A DNA stretch of 64,000 nucleotides from CATQHQ01 sp965243805 (GTDB taxonomy: Bacteria > Gemmatimonadota > Gemmatimonadetes > Longimicrobiales > Gaopeijiaceae). The translations under genes were made by a program, and so were the position numbers. The notes under the pieces were generated by a model. It had not been told where the DNA came from. It saw nothing but the letters and a program-made list of their open reading frames with translations, and made no database searches. Below, in pieces: positions 1 through 9,893 of the stretch. The stretch is from assembly GCA_965243805.1 (NCBI GenBank), contig OZ251577.1, forward strand, positions 2,542,001-2,606,000, given 5' to 3'. Numbering within the stretch: the first letter of the stretch is position 1; each line of letters opens with the position of its first letter.

Positions 1-2
1 TT

Positions 3-1049
3 CCGCAACAGCACCTCGCGGGTCACGTCCTCGACCTCGGCGTCGGTGAGCTGAACCGAGACGCGAAAGCGGTCGCTGAGCCACTGGAGCGACTTGGTGC
101 CTGCCGACAGGGCCGACTGTCCGGCGGCCACCAGCAGCACGCGGCTCTCGAAGTGGGTCTGGATCGCCTCGGCAACCTCGGTAACGGTGGCGGAACGGTC
201 GCTCGCGTCGCCGATGTACTGCTGCACTTCGTCGAGCACCAGGATCGTGAGCGGAAGTCGTCCGTCGTCGTCCGCCAGCGCCTCCTTTGCAACGTCCACG
301 AACTCGGGCGTCCGAATGTCGCCGTCAGGACGGGGAAACTGCTTGGCCAGAAGCTGACGAGCGGCCTTGGCGTCGGCGGCGAACTCGGGGTACGCCTTCA
401 GCAGCGCGCCGGCGATCAACGGGCTCACGTAGAGGTTGGCAAGCTCGCGACGCCACTCCTTGCCGGCTTGCTCCACATGGCGCTGCACCGAGGCCAGCAG
501 CCCTTGCTCGCGCAACCAGAAGCAGAACCGTGCCTGGGCGTAGTCCGCCGGCCAACCCCGTGCTTGGAGAACCACCTCCAGGATCGACAGCCGGACCCGG
601 TCCACATTGCCGGCGAGCAGCGTTCCGGCGGCGTGGAGGGGAGGCGTGCCCGTGCGTTTCGCCTGCACGTCCAGCTCTCGCAGGTGGGTTGAAATGGCCG
701 ATGGCAGGCCGCCCGGCACCAGGGCTCGGGCCGTGGCTCCGTCGTCGAAGCCCGTGTTGGCCCAGAGGTGGGCGAACATCTTCAGAAGATGGGACTTGCC
801 GCTGCCGAAGAAGCCGCTCACCCACACCGAGTCCTGCCGCGAGGCGCCCAGGTTCGCCAAGTAGTTGCCCAGCACGCGCTCCATGGCGTCGGCGAACTTG
901 CCCCTGCACACGAAAGACTCCAGCTCGCCCCGCAGTTCGCGTTGCGCCTGGCTGCTCCGGGGGTCGCCGATCCGCGCTTGGCCGCTGTTGGCCAACTTCT
1001 CGGTGCGCGGGTCGCGCTCTAGCAGCTCGAATACCTTGGGAGTGGTCAT
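3..1049 (-). CDS. brxC: BREX P-loop ATPase BrxC, 5' part (cut by window edge)
   Basis: The frame opens at an ATG at 1049 and runs leftward without a stop to the window edge, giving about 349 residues of a protein that normally exceeds 1,000. The start reads MTTPKVFELLERDP. Around residue 65 a Walker A motif, GFFGSGKSH, followed by LLKMFAHLW is typical of BrxC, the large P-loop NTPase of BREX phage-defence systems. A Walker B-like stretch, ILVLDEVQQYIGDAS, lies further on. The gene follows brxB by 31 nt and is the third gene of a brxA-brxB-brxC order. The methylase and phosphatase genes (pglX, pglZ) would lie outside the window, so whether the system is complete cannot be judged. The family call is confident and the boundaries beyond the edge are unknown. 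Confidence 0.88.
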   Translation of the reverse strand, partial: MTTPKVFELLERDPRTEKLANSGQARIGDPRSSQAQRELRGELESFVCRGKFADAMERVLGNYLANLGASRQDSVWVSGFFGSGKSHLLKMFAHLWANTGFDDGATARALVPGGLPSAISTHLRELDVQAKRTGTPPLHAAGTLLAGNVDRVRLSILEVVLQARGWPADYAQARFCFWLREQGLLASVQRHVEQAGKEWRRELANLYVSPLIAGALLKAYPEFAADAKAARQLLAKQFPRPDGDIRTPEFVDVAKEALADDDGRLPLTILVLDEVQQYIGDASDRSATVTEVAEAIQTHFESRVLLVAAGQSALSAGTKSLQWLSDRFRVSVQLTDAEVEDVTREVLLR

Positions 1050-1080
1050 GACGGTCTCCGAGGCGACGTGTTGCGACGGG

Positions 1081-1635
1081 TCATGGCACCCATGCCTCGC
1101 CGAGAGTAATCGGCTGCGCCAAGTAGTTCCAGCCGTCCCGGGCGTCCATGAGACGGTAGTTGTTGTCGTTCTTCGTGCCGGGAAAGAATATGGCCAGCCG
1201 GCCTTGCACGGACCGCTCCACGTCGTGGATCAGCGTCGAGACTCGAAGAAATCCGTAGAGAGACGCAACGCCGAGCACGCCCACGACGGTGCTCTCGCCG
1301 GCTTCCTTGAGGGCGCTCGTCAGGCGGCCTGCAACGACCTGCCGGAACTCCTCGTCCAGCTGGGCGTCCAGGAACTCGGGGTCTTCGAAGTAGGAGTCGC
1401 GGTACTCTTGGTCCGCCATCCATTCGGCGAACCACGTTGTGCAGTCCACCAATCGCCACTCGTGCCCCGCCTGGACCGTGGCCTGTTCGAACTCTCCCAC
1501 GTGCGCCCGAAGCGCCCGCTCGCGCTCTTTGGGGTACACGATCATCATGACCCGTTGGGCGCCCGCCAGGGTACGCTGCCACGGTGCGCTCACGCGGCGT
1601 CGGTAGACCGCGGCCAGTTCGCGGACCTGACTCAC
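1081..1635 (-). CDS. brxB: BREX protein BrxB (DUF1788)
   Basis: This 184-residue protein fits the DUF1788/BrxB family in length and position, directly between brxA and brxC. The C-terminal half carries the family-like stretch VASLYGFLRVSTLIHDVE followed by GRLAIFFPGTKN. A GTG start at 1635 is chosen because it overlaps the brxA stop in a GTGA arrangement (1632-1635), which implies translational coupling. The frame stays open further upstream, but that would require a long overlap with brxA. BrxB is needed for BREX defence in studied systems, but its biochemical role is not settled. No catalytic motif is visible. Confidence 0.85.
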   Translation of the reverse strand: MSQVRELAAVYRRRVSAPWQRTLAGAQRVMMIVYPKERERALRAHVGEFEQATVQAGHEWRLVDCTTWFAEWMADQEYRDSYFEDPEFLDAQLDEEFRQVVAGRLTSALKEAGESTVVGVLGVASLYGFLRVSTLIHDVERSVQGRLAIFFPGTKNDNNYRLMDARDGWNYLAQPITLGEAWVP

Positions 1636-2480
1636 GGCCCGGGGGTGCCGCCGCCGAGCGTGCGGCCCTTGGCATCGTCCAGTCTGTCGGTGTCGATCTC
1701 CACCACGTCTCCCGCCGCTTGAACGCGAATCAGGCCCTGCCGTCCAGCCTCCACCGCCCATACAAGCATAGCCTCGCCCCGGACATCCAGCACTGCGGCC
1801 CATCGAGAGTCCAGGAGCGAGAGGCCCGCTAGGCCCTCGGCCCGACCGAGCCAGAGCGCGAACGCCGCGGTGCCGGGCGTGGGTTGAACCCGTCGTCTGG
1901 CGTAGCGTCCCCCGCGTCCGGCCAAGTGTCCGGAGAGCCGCCACGAGCTGGCCGCGTTCGTCGCGACCTTGGCCAGCACGGCGTCGTTGAAGCGCGATCC
2001 GGTGGCGTCGCGGATCGTGTTCGTGAAGGCCGGCCGGTCGAGAGGCTCCCGGTCGGCCAGCCCCAGAACCGTCGGCGCGGTGCAGCGCAGAAGAGGGTCG
2101 CGGGCCAGGGCGCACAGGATGGCCAGCAACGGACGACCCGGCGGGTCCTCGTCCCAGAGGCGGCGCAACACGCGGAAGACGGCCAGCCGCCGATCCAAGC
2201 CGTAGAGTTCCGTCAGGTGCTGGCGGGCGATGCGTCGCGCCACATCGGTGGGCTTGCCCAGCACGTTGTCGTCGATGACGGCGTGGGCGTATTCCTCGCG
2301 TGTCGCGGCGAGCGGAAGGGCGTCGAGGAGGTCGGACAGCTCGCCCAGCATGATGTTGCGGCTTGATTGCGTGCCGCGAGGTCCGAAGCGGAACCCGGTC
2401 CGCAACAGCGCGCGGCTCTCCGCCGGACCCTGGAAGTCGGCGGCGCCCGCAATCGCGGTGCCCGCAATCCCGGTGAGCAT
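1632..2480 (-). CDS. brxA: BREX protein BrxA (DUF1819)
   Basis: A 282-residue protein assigned to DUF1819/BrxA from its place as first gene before brxB and brxC and from the N-terminal stretch ESRALLRTGF. A middle region rich in IARQHLTELYGLDRRLAVF fits the small DNA-binding fold described for BrxA homologues. The ATG at 2480 is the first start that gives the expected length. The open frame extends to 2924 but would collide with the divergent lipoprotein gene. The roughly 250 nt between 2480 and 2731 must hold divergent promoters, although no clear -10 box stands out. BrxA is required for BREX resistance in the systems studied. Confidence 0.83.
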   Translation of the reverse strand: MLTGIAGTAIAGAADFQGPAESRALLRTGFRFGPRGTQSSRNIMLGELSDLLDALPLAATREEYAHAVIDDNVLGKPTDVARRIARQHLTELYGLDRRLAVFRVLRRLWDEDPPGRPLLAILCALARDPLLRCTAPTVLGLADREPLDRPAFTNTIRDATGSRFNDAVLAKVATNAASSWRLSGHLAGRGGRYARRRVQPTPGTAAFALWLGRAEGLAGLSLLDSRWAAVLDVRGEAMLVWAVEAGRQGLIRVQAAGDVVEIDTDRLDDAKGRTLGGGTPGP

Positions 2481-2730
2481 GGTGGCGGCATCCTGTCTGG
2501 TATGGGGAAGTGGCGCGGGACGACGGCCCTGGAACCGGGCTCCAGCCAACGGTAATGTGGGGTCGCGCCCCAAGGTCGGGCGAGGGGCCGTCGGCGCGGC
2601 CCTCGACAGTGCCCCCCGCTTTGACGAAACCCGCTCGCGGGAGTTACCGTACCGAAGTTCCCAGCGCAGTCCCAGCGATCTTTGCTCACGAAACTGATCT
2701 TTGCCCACGAACCGACGGAGGCCCACGACC

Positions 2731-3282
2731 ATGACCGAACGAAAGAACGCACTGGCAGCGACTCGCGGCACGCTCTTGGCGGGGGCCGCCGTGGCAGTGC
2801 TCTCGTCCTGCGGGGCGCCCGTCTCCAGCGACGACGCCGACGCGACGGAGGCTGTGGGGACAGCAGTGGTGACGATGGAGGCGACAACCGCGGCGGAAGC
2901 TGCCGACGCCTCCGCTCGTCCCACGACGAGGATCCGGATCCGCGGCAGCGGTGCCGTCGTCGCCGAGGGTGCCGTCGACCTCCAACCGCTGGTCTACGTG
3001 GACGGCGTGCGGGTGGACCGGGGGACCGCCGGCACCGACGATGTGATGGCCGCACTGGACCCCTCCACGATCGCCCGGGTCGAGGTGCTCAAGGGACCGG
3101 CGGCCGAGAGGCTCTACGGAGAGGAAGGCTCCAACGGCGTCATCCAGATCTTCCTCAACGAAGAGGAGGACGCGGAAGGGATCCGGGAAGCCCTGGGCGC
3201 CGTCTTGAGCGGAATCGGCGAGGGGATCAGCAGGACCGGCGAAGGGATCAAGAAGGCCGGCGAGCGAATCCGCAAGAAGTAG
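2731..3282 (+). CDS. Lipoprotein with a stand-alone TonB-receptor plug domain
   Basis: This 183-residue protein has a lipoprotein signal ending in VLSSC (Cys about residue 27). An Ala/Thr-rich linker follows, then a plug-like segment (about residues 70-140) with PLVYVDGVRV, ARVEVLKGPAAERLYGEEG and NGVIQIF, the pattern of the N-terminal plug of TonB-dependent outer-membrane receptors. No beta-barrel follows. The tail is charged and helical (GEGISRTGEGIKKAGERI). The ATG at 2731 has a GGAGG-type ribosome-binding site about 10 nt upstream. The protein is expected in the periplasm, anchored to a membrane. Plug-only proteins may interact with TonB or with partner channels, but no function is established here. 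Confidence 0.7.
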   Translation: MTERKNALAATRGTLLAGAAVAVLSSCGAPVSSDDADATEAVGTAVVTMEATTAAEAADASARPTTRIRIRGSGAVVAEGAVDLQPLVYVDGVRVDRGTAGTDDVMAALDPSTIARVEVLKGPAAERLYGEEGSNGVIQIFLNEEEDAEGIREALGAVLSGIGEGISRTGEGIKKAGERIRKK

Positions 3283-3292
3283 CTGGCTCGGC

Positions 3293-3310
3293 CTGGGCGT
3301 GGGCGCCCAG
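3293..3310. terminator. GC-rich hairpin between convergent genes
   Basis: A perfect 7-bp stem (CTGGGCG / CGCCCAG) with a 4-nt loop lies just after the plug-lipoprotein stop and before the convergent desuccinylase stop. No T-tract follows on either strand, so it is at best a weak or factor-assisted terminator. Confidence 0.3.
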
Positions 3311-3358
3311 CTACCGTGCAGGCGTCCAGCGACTGGCTGGCGCCCAGCCCAGCTACCG
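3306..3358. repeat. 11-bp direct repeat around the stop of the desuccinylase-like gene
   Basis: The sequence CCCAGCTACCG occurs at 3306-3316 and again at 3348-3358. The second copy contains the stop codon of the minus-strand peptidase gene. It is one of three such stop-codon echoes in this window (the others are at 22934-22990 and 56701-56740). Confidence 0.6.
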
Positions 3359-4615
3359 GCCGACCGCCCCCCGCTCCAGCGCCGTAGCCACCATCGTCCT
3401 GCCGTCGTCGGATTCGGGCCGGAAGCCCAGCAGTCGCATCGCGCCCAGCGCGCCCCAACGCGCCACGCGCCGGTCCACCACCACCGTGCCCGGTCGGTCC
3501 GCGACCCGGCGCACGCCCGGCAACCAGTGGACCAGCCTCCCCACCCCGGTGCTCCGCAGGGCTAGGGAGAGCCACAGCCACACCTGCGAGAACTCGCGCA
3601 CCACGAAGAAGCCGTCCTCGCCCTGCTCCTGATACAGCGGCATGAGGATGCGGCCCGACTCGGGAGCGGTCACCGGGCCTCGTCGGTCGTCTCCTACGAC
3701 GGCGCCGGCGCGCACGAGCCCGAAGTTGAGTAGGCCGGGGCGGCTCATGTAGCGGTCCTCGTCGGTCACCGGGTGGCGGTGCTTCACCTCCAGGACGCGA
3801 GGGAGCCGGCGGTACGCCTTCCGCAGCGCCTTCCAGCCCCGCCGGGCTTCCGGCGAGTCGGCCTCCTCCAAGAGCCCGGCGGCGCGCACCGCCAGCCAGA
3901 CTCCCCAAGCCGCCCGCTCCACCGCCGCGGCCTCGGCGTGCTGTCCGCACTCGAAGACGGCGGTAGTGTAGTCGAACTCGTCCAGGTAGCCGATCAGAGT
4001 GCCCTCGATCGCCTCGTCCAGCCCCAGGACCAGCGGCGCAGGGATCTCCATGGCGAAGCGGCGGTTGCACAGGTAGTCGGAGGTGGTCGTGAACGCGCCT
4101 CCGCCCCCCGAAGTCGTGTGGAGGTCCAGCACGTACACCGGTCCCCGCCGCCGCTCCTCCACCTGGGCCAGCACATCCAGCAGTCGCCGCACCTCCCGGT
4201 CTTCCGGCACCTCCCGGTCCTCCGGCGGCTCCGTCCCGTTCGATGAAGACGACCCGAGCCGCCCCAGGTCCCTGCCGCCGCCCAGCTCTCCGCTGCTAGC
4301 CAGCTCTCCGCCGCTGCCCAGCTTCCCGACCCGCTCCGCCGTCCACGCTCGGTTCAGGTCATAAGCCACGAAGCGGCGCCCCGCCGCCAGTGCTCCCAGG
4401 TTGCCCGCCACGGCCACGAAGTCGCCCCGCATCCGGTCTCGACGCGCCTCCAAGCCGTCCACCACATCCGCCAGCGCGCGCACCCCCGCGGGCTCGTTCC
4501 CGTGGAGCCCGCCGACGCACAGCAACAGCGGACCGTCGGACCTGCCGGCCAGCCACGAGACTTCGCCCGCCTCCAGTCCCTCCGCTCCCTTCACTCTCTG
4601 CGCTCCCCTTGCCAC
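3353..4615 (-). CDS. Succinylglutamate desuccinylase/aspartoacylase-family zinc hydrolase
   Basis: A 420-residue protein of the M14-like desuccinylase/aspartoacylase family, which cleaves N-acyl amino acids or related amides with a bound zinc. The zinc motif LLCVGGLHGNEPAG is near residue 35. The substrate-binding DLNRAW is near residue 90, and VLDLHTTSG near residue 160 supplies the second zinc histidine. Between DLNRAW and that site lies an insertion of about 45 residues rich in GSGGEL and the repeat PEDREVPEDREV, unlike the compact family core. The GTG at 4615 starts 10 nt after the upstream GCS2-CBS stop, so the two are probably co-transcribed. Substrate unknown. Confidence 0.78.
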   Translation of the reverse strand: MARGAQRVKGAEGLEAGEVSWLAGRSDGPLLLCVGGLHGNEPAGVRALADVVDGLEARRDRMRGDFVAVAGNLGALAAGRRFVAYDLNRAWTAERVGKLGSGGELASSGELGGGRDLGRLGSSSSNGTEPPEDREVPEDREVRRLLDVLAQVEERRRGPVYVLDLHTTSGGGGAFTTTSDYLCNRRFAMEIPAPLVLGLDEAIEGTLIGYLDEFDYTTAVFECGQHAEAAAVERAAWGVWLAVRAAGLLEEADSPEARRGWKALRKAYRRLPRVLEVKHRHPVTDEDRYMSRPGLLNFGLVRAGAVVGDDRRGPVTAPESGRILMPLYQEQGEDGFFVVREFSQVWLWLSLALRSTGVGRLVHWLPGVRRVADRPGTVVVDRRVARWGALGAMRLLGFRPESDDGRTMVATALERGAVGR

Positions 4616-4625
4616 CGGTCCCCGG

Positions 4626-6539
4626 CTACTCCTCCTGGAGCCGGTCTTCCAGCAGCTGGTACGCCATCGGCATGAAGTCGGTCTCGCTGACCAGACCCAC
4701 CAGCTGCCCGCCCCGCACCACCGGAAGCGCCGACACTTGGTGCTCCCTCATCTTGCGGATCGCCTCCAGGGTGGGCGTTTCGGGCGCGACCGTCAGCGGG
4801 TCCCGCTCCATCACGTCGCTCACGGGCGTGCTCTCGGCTTCGGCCTGGGTGCGCCCCTCGGCCATGAGGCGCAGCACCGACCGATACGACACGATCCCCA
4901 CCAGCCGGTGGTCCTTGTCCTCGATCAGGACGTGGCGGACTTGGCGCAGGTCCATCAGGTACGCCACCAACTCCACCAGCTCGTCCTGGTTGACCGTGGT
5001 CAGCGACGTGGTCATGTACTGCTCGACCCGCAGGTAGTTGTACTTCCAGCCGCCGGCCTCGTGCAGCTCTGCCGGTCCCCACTCGGACACGGGCGTCCCC
5101 TCGGCCTGTTGTCGGACCGTGGCCGCGGTCAGCGCCGCCAGCTGCTCCCCCTTGGTGCCGGCCCCCTTCAGCTTGCTCATGGAGCGCAACGCCCAGCTGG
5201 CGCCGGTCACGCCCGCCTCGACCCGCCGTCGCACCACGTCCAGGTACTTGGCCGCCTCCTCCGGGTCCACCGGGTACGCCGCCAGCCCCTCTTCCGCCGC
5301 CGGCAGCAGCTTCTCCAGGATGATCCGGTCCGCCGGGCCGCTCTCGCCGTCGAGCCACGACATGCCGGCGTGCAGGCCGACCCGAGACGCGGCCAGGAAG
5401 TTGGCCTTGGCGTCGTCGAACTCCATCCGCTCGGCGAAGTCGGGGGTGGACTTGGCGATCCCCAGGACCGCGCCGATCCACAACACCGCGTTGGCCATCT
5501 CGTCCAGCGTGGTGGGGCCGGCAGGCAGGGCGCGGCACTCGATCCGCAGGTGGGGCTTGCCGCCGCCGACGCCGTAGCAGGGCCGGTTCCAGCGGTAGAC
5601 CGTGCTGTTGTACAGCTGAAGCGCCTGAAGCTCGGGCACGTCGCCCCGGTCCAGCGCCGCCAAGGGGTCCTCGTCCACCTTGCGCGCCAGGAGGACCCGG
5701 AAGGTGGCGATGTCGTCCTGGTACAGCTCGGTGACCGACGACTTGAGCCAGCTGCCGCCGAAGCGGACCCGAGGGCTCATCTCCCGCATGTGAAGGTCGG
5801 CGCCCCGGGTGTCCAGGGACTGCTGGAAGAGCGCGATCCGCGTCTCCGCCCACAGCCGCCGGCCGAAGAGCAGCGGCGAGTTGACCGACGCCGCCAGCAC
5901 CGGGCCCGTCACCGCCTGGGCCACGTTGTAGAAGTGGGCGAACTCGTCGGCCGTCACCTGGAGGTGCACTTGGCAGCTGGTGTTGCACGACTCCAGCATC
6001 ACCGAGTCGTGCTCGATCATGAGCTCGTCGGTGCCTCGGATGCGGAGCCGGAAAGCGCCGCCCCCTGCCGCCAGCATCGTCTCGTTGAGCGCGTAGTAGC
6101 GCGCCCGAGGGGTGATGTTTTCCAGCGACAGGTCCGACTTGCCCAGCGTGGGCAGGATGCCCGTCAGCACCACCTCAGCGTTCTGTCGCCGGGCCGCCTG
6201 CCGGACCCGCTCCACGTAGGCGTCCAGCTCGGCGTGCATCTCCGAGAAGCAGGTGCCCTCCAGCACCCGGGGCGAGAGGTTGGCCTCTAGGTTGAAACGC
6301 GCCAGCTCGGTGGTGAAGGGCTCGTCGTCCAGGTCGTCCAGAACTTCCACGGCCACGGGGGCGGGCCGCCACGCCTGATTGACCAGGAACATCTCCTGCT
6401 CGGCGCCGAAGCGCCTCACGCCGGACTCGATCAGCCCGTCGGCGAGGATGCGCTCCAGCGCCTGAAGGTCCCGCAGGAGGGCGCGCGTGAAGATGCGGAT
6501 CGCTTCCGGCGACCGCTCCGGCACCAAGTCGACGCCCAT
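4626..6539 (-). CDS. Glutamate-cysteine ligase-like (GCS2) enzyme fused to two CBS domains
   Basis: A 637-residue fusion. Residues about 1-480 resemble the GCS2 family of carboxylate-amine ligases: RRFGAEQEMFLV near residue 45, ELARFNLEANLSP for substrate/metal binding, then ESCNTSCQVHLQV. The last 140 residues form a CBS pair, with VEQYMTTSLTTVNQDE, HRLVGIVSYRSVL, VSDVMERDPLTVAPETPTLEAIRKM and QLVGLVSETDFMP. CBS pairs bind adenine nucleotides, so the fusion suggests ligase activity gated by cellular energy state. Whether it makes gamma-glutamylcysteine or another gamma-glutamyl amide cannot be read from the sequence. The downstream hydrolase of N-acyl amino acids may act on a related compound. 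Confidence 0.78.
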   Translation of the reverse strand: MGVDLVPERSPEAIRIFTRALLRDLQALERILADGLIESGVRRFGAEQEMFLVNQAWRPAPVAVEVLDDLDDEPFTTELARFNLEANLSPRVLEGTCFSEMHAELDAYVERVRQAARRQNAEVVLTGILPTLGKSDLSLENITPRARYYALNETMLAAGGGAFRLRIRGTDELMIEHDSVMLESCNTSCQVHLQVTADEFAHFYNVAQAVTGPVLAASVNSPLLFGRRLWAETRIALFQQSLDTRGADLHMREMSPRVRFGGSWLKSSVTELYQDDIATFRVLLARKVDEDPLAALDRGDVPELQALQLYNSTVYRWNRPCYGVGGGKPHLRIECRALPAGPTTLDEMANAVLWIGAVLGIAKSTPDFAERMEFDDAKANFLAASRVGLHAGMSWLDGESGPADRIILEKLLPAAEEGLAAYPVDPEEAAKYLDVVRRRVEAGVTGASWALRSMSKLKGAGTKGEQLAALTAATVRQQAEGTPVSEWGPAELHEAGGWKYNYLRVEQYMTTSLTTVNQDELVELVAYLMDLRQVRHVLIEDKDHRLVGIVSYRSVLRLMAEGRTQAEAESTPVSDVMERDPLTVAPETPTLEAIRKMREHQVSALPVVRGGQLVGLVSETDFMPMAYQLLEDRLQEE

Positions 6540-6572
6540 TATCGTTGCTCCGGTTTGAGGCGTGGTGATGAA

Positions 6573-7301
6573 CTACACAAAGCTAGCGATCGACTCCAGG
6601 GACTTCTTGCGGATATCGGGCACGCGCGCGCCCTCCGCCGGATAGCCGACCACCAACAGCAGAAAAGGCCGCTCGTTTGCCGGGCGGTCAAGGATGTGGT
6701 TCAGAAAGCTCATGGGCGAAGGCGTGTGGGTCAGGGTTGCGAGCCCCGCGTGGTGGAGCGCCGTGATGAGGATGCCGGTGGCGATGCCAACGCTCTCCTG
6801 CACGTAGTAGTTCTTCACCTTGGTGCCGTTGGCGCGCACCTCGAAGCGCTCGGCAAAGATGGCGATCAGACACGGTGCCGTCTCCAGGAAGGGCTTGTGC
6901 TCGTCGGTGCCCAGGGCCGCCAGCGCGTCCAGCCACTCCTTCGGCGCACCGCCGTTATAGAAGGCGCGCTCCTCTTCTTCGGCGGCGATCCGAATGCGGG
7001 ACTTGACCTCCGCATCGGTGACGACCACAAAGCGCCACGGCTGGTGGTTCGCGCCGCTGGGAGCGGTCCCGGCCGCGAGGATGCACTCCTCCAGCACTCG
7101 GCGCGGAACGGGCCGGCTGCTGTACTCCCGCACCGTCCGCCGTCTTGCGGCCTCGGCGCGGAAACGGGCGGCCCGTCGCTCCATGTCGGCGACGGGGTAC
7201 TCGGCATACGACGACAGGGGGACGAAGCGGGGGCGCGTGGTGCCGGTCGGCAACGCCGTGGCGCCGGTCGGCAACGCCGTGCCCGGCGGCTCCTCGGTCA
7301 A
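6573..7301 (-). CDS. Nitroreductase-family flavoprotein
   Basis: About 242 residues. FMN-binding nitroreductase fold: RRRTVREYSSRPVP, then LAAGTAPSGANHQPWRFVVV and the C-terminal LLLVVGYPAEGA. The leader FVPLSSYAEYPVADMERRA resembles the group that includes iodotyrosine-deiodinase-like and BluB-like enzymes. A TTG at 7301 is proposed as start because it overlaps the stop of the upstream gene (TTGA, 7298-7301). Later TTG or ATG starts are possible. The N-terminus includes a 21-bp tandem repeat encoding ALPTGATALPTGTT. The protein reduces nitro, quinone or halogenated aromatics in family members. The substrate is unknown here. Confidence 0.75.
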   Translation of the reverse strand: MTEEPPGTALPTGATALPTGTTRPRFVPLSSYAEYPVADMERRAARFRAEAARRRTVREYSSRPVPRRVLEECILAAGTAPSGANHQPWRFVVVTDAEVKSRIRIAAEEEERAFYNGGAPKEWLDALAALGTDEHKPFLETAPCLIAIFAERFEVRANGTKVKNYYVQESVGIATGILITALHHAGLATLTHTPSPMSFLNHILDRPANERPFLLLVVGYPAEGARVPDIRKKSLESIASFV

Positions 7302-7930
7302 CGCTGGCCGTCCCGAAGCCGACGATAGCCTTCCACCACATCTCCGCCGTCCAGCTCCCGAGCCGCCCGCTCTGGGGGTACGCCCAGATGCCGCGAAAGG
7401 AAGCGCACGTTCACCAGCCCCACCACCTCGGCGTCGGAGAGCGGCACGGTGCTCCACTGCGACGCCTCCACGGCCTCGAAGCGCTCGTACGCTTGGGCCA
7501 GGAACCTTGGGGCGTCGCCCAGCGGCACGTGGAAGCTGCCGGCGTGAATCGCGTAGCTGGTCGCCACCTCCATCCAGGCGCCGCCCCGGCGATGTTGCGC
7601 CACCACCACGTCCGGCGACACGTCGGCTTCTCGGGCCAAGAAGAGGACCACCGGGATCTCGCCGTCGGAGAGCCCCCACCGGGCCAGCACCGCGACCTCT
7701 TGGGACCCGAAGCGAAAGTGCTCGGCTGCGGCCCGCAGGTAGTCCTCCCTGGCGTCCGGTTGCTGGGCGGCCAGCGCGTCGGGCGCACGCACTGCCGCTC
7801 CCACCGCCAGGAAAGCGGCCAGAGCCACCGGAACGATCCGGACGCCGGCCGCTACCGCCGCTCCCTCAAGCAGAGGCGTGGCGGACCGGGCCGCCCGCGT
7901 CTGTGTCGGGGTTCTCGCAAGCTTTTCCAC
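7298..7930 (-). CDS. Secreted protein of unknown function
   Basis: A 210-residue protein starting at GTG 7930, with an excellent AAGGAGG Shine-Dalgarno 5-6 nt upstream. A Sec signal-like hydrophobic segment (VPVALAAFLAVGAAV) ends near residue 55 with DALAAQQ. The mature part has LARWGLSDGEIPVVLFLAREADVSPDVVV and SFHVPLGD, which suggests a small helical exported domain. I do not recognise the family. It overlaps the nitroreductase gene by 4 nt at its 3' end. Confidence 0.65.
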   Translation of the reverse strand: MEKLARTPTQTRAARSATPLLEGAAVAAGVRIVPVALAAFLAVGAAVRAPDALAAQQPDAREDYLRAAAEHFRFGSQEVAVLARWGLSDGEIPVVLFLAREADVSPDVVVAQHRRGGAWMEVATSYAIHAGSFHVPLGDAPRFLAQAYERFEAVEASQWSTVPLSDAEVVGLVNVRFLSRHLGVPPERAARELDGGDVVEGYRRLRDGQR

Positions 7931-8028
7931 GGCGTCCTCCTTGTCGCTGCTGAATGTGGCCGTCCGACGGCTGGGACGCCATCCCGTCCAGGGCTGGCCG
8001 GCTGGCTTGGTTTGTGGGTGCCCACCCC

Positions 8029-8442
8029 CTATCCGCCCCTGTCCGCCTTCCTGTAGACGAAGCGCAGCCCGGACCAGTCCTGGTCCACGGCGCACACCTT
8101 GTTGTCCACCAGCCCCGCCGCCAGCCCGGTCCGCCGGACGTCGGCGGCGCGAAGCTCTCCGGCGAGGGGACTGGCCAGCTTCGGCCAGGCCAGCCACAGA
8201 CCTCCGTTCCACTTGAGCTTCCCGGGGAAGCGTTCCAGGGCCTGCTCCAGGGCGTCGAAGTCGGCGACGAAGGCGACGATCACGTCGTAGCTCCGCACGT
8301 GGTCGAACCCAAGATCGACGACCACCGACGGCGGGAGTTCCAGCAGGCCCGCGAAGCCCGCCGGCGCCCCGTGCCACCCGACCTGATGCCCGCTCCGAAT
8401 CCCCAGCTTCCGTGCCAAGGGCGTACCCGAGTACCCGACCAT
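8029..8442 (-). CDS. DUF3052-family protein
   Basis: A 137-residue protein starting MVGYSGTPLARKLGI, the characteristic opening of DUF3052 proteins. It continues with VVVDLGFDHVRSYDVIVAFV and PKLASPLAGELRAADVR. The start at 8442 has AAGGAGG about 6 nt upstream. DUF3052 members are small cytosolic proteins, and some resemble cyclopropane-synthase-associated or regulatory domains. No function is assigned. It faces the divergently transcribed terC-like gene. Confidence 0.72.
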   Translation of the reverse strand: MVGYSGTPLARKLGIRSGHQVGWHGAPAGFAGLLELPPSVVVDLGFDHVRSYDVIVAFVADFDALEQALERFPGKLKWNGGLWLAWPKLASPLAGELRAADVRRTGLAAGLVDNKVCAVDQDWSGLRFVYRKADRGG

Positions 8443-8532
8443 TGTTCCTCCTTGTGGATGTCGTCGTCTCAACCATGGGCTACGTTCCCGGCAGCCGCCT
8501 CTCCAATCCCTCTGCAAGGACTTGCCTCCCCA

Positions 8533-9395
<863 letters not shown>

Positions 9396-9488
9396 ATGGG
9401 ACTAGAATGATCCACGGGGAGCCGGCTCCGGTCAAGGGGGAGTGGTGGTCGCGCCCGCCTGGGACGGCGAGGTGCCGGGAAGCCGGGC

Positions 9489-9893
<405 letters not shown>

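Noticed and set aside
1632..2924. Longer brxA start at 2924
   Set aside because: It would overlap the divergent plug-lipoprotein gene and has no homology before residue 149. ATG 2480 fits family length.
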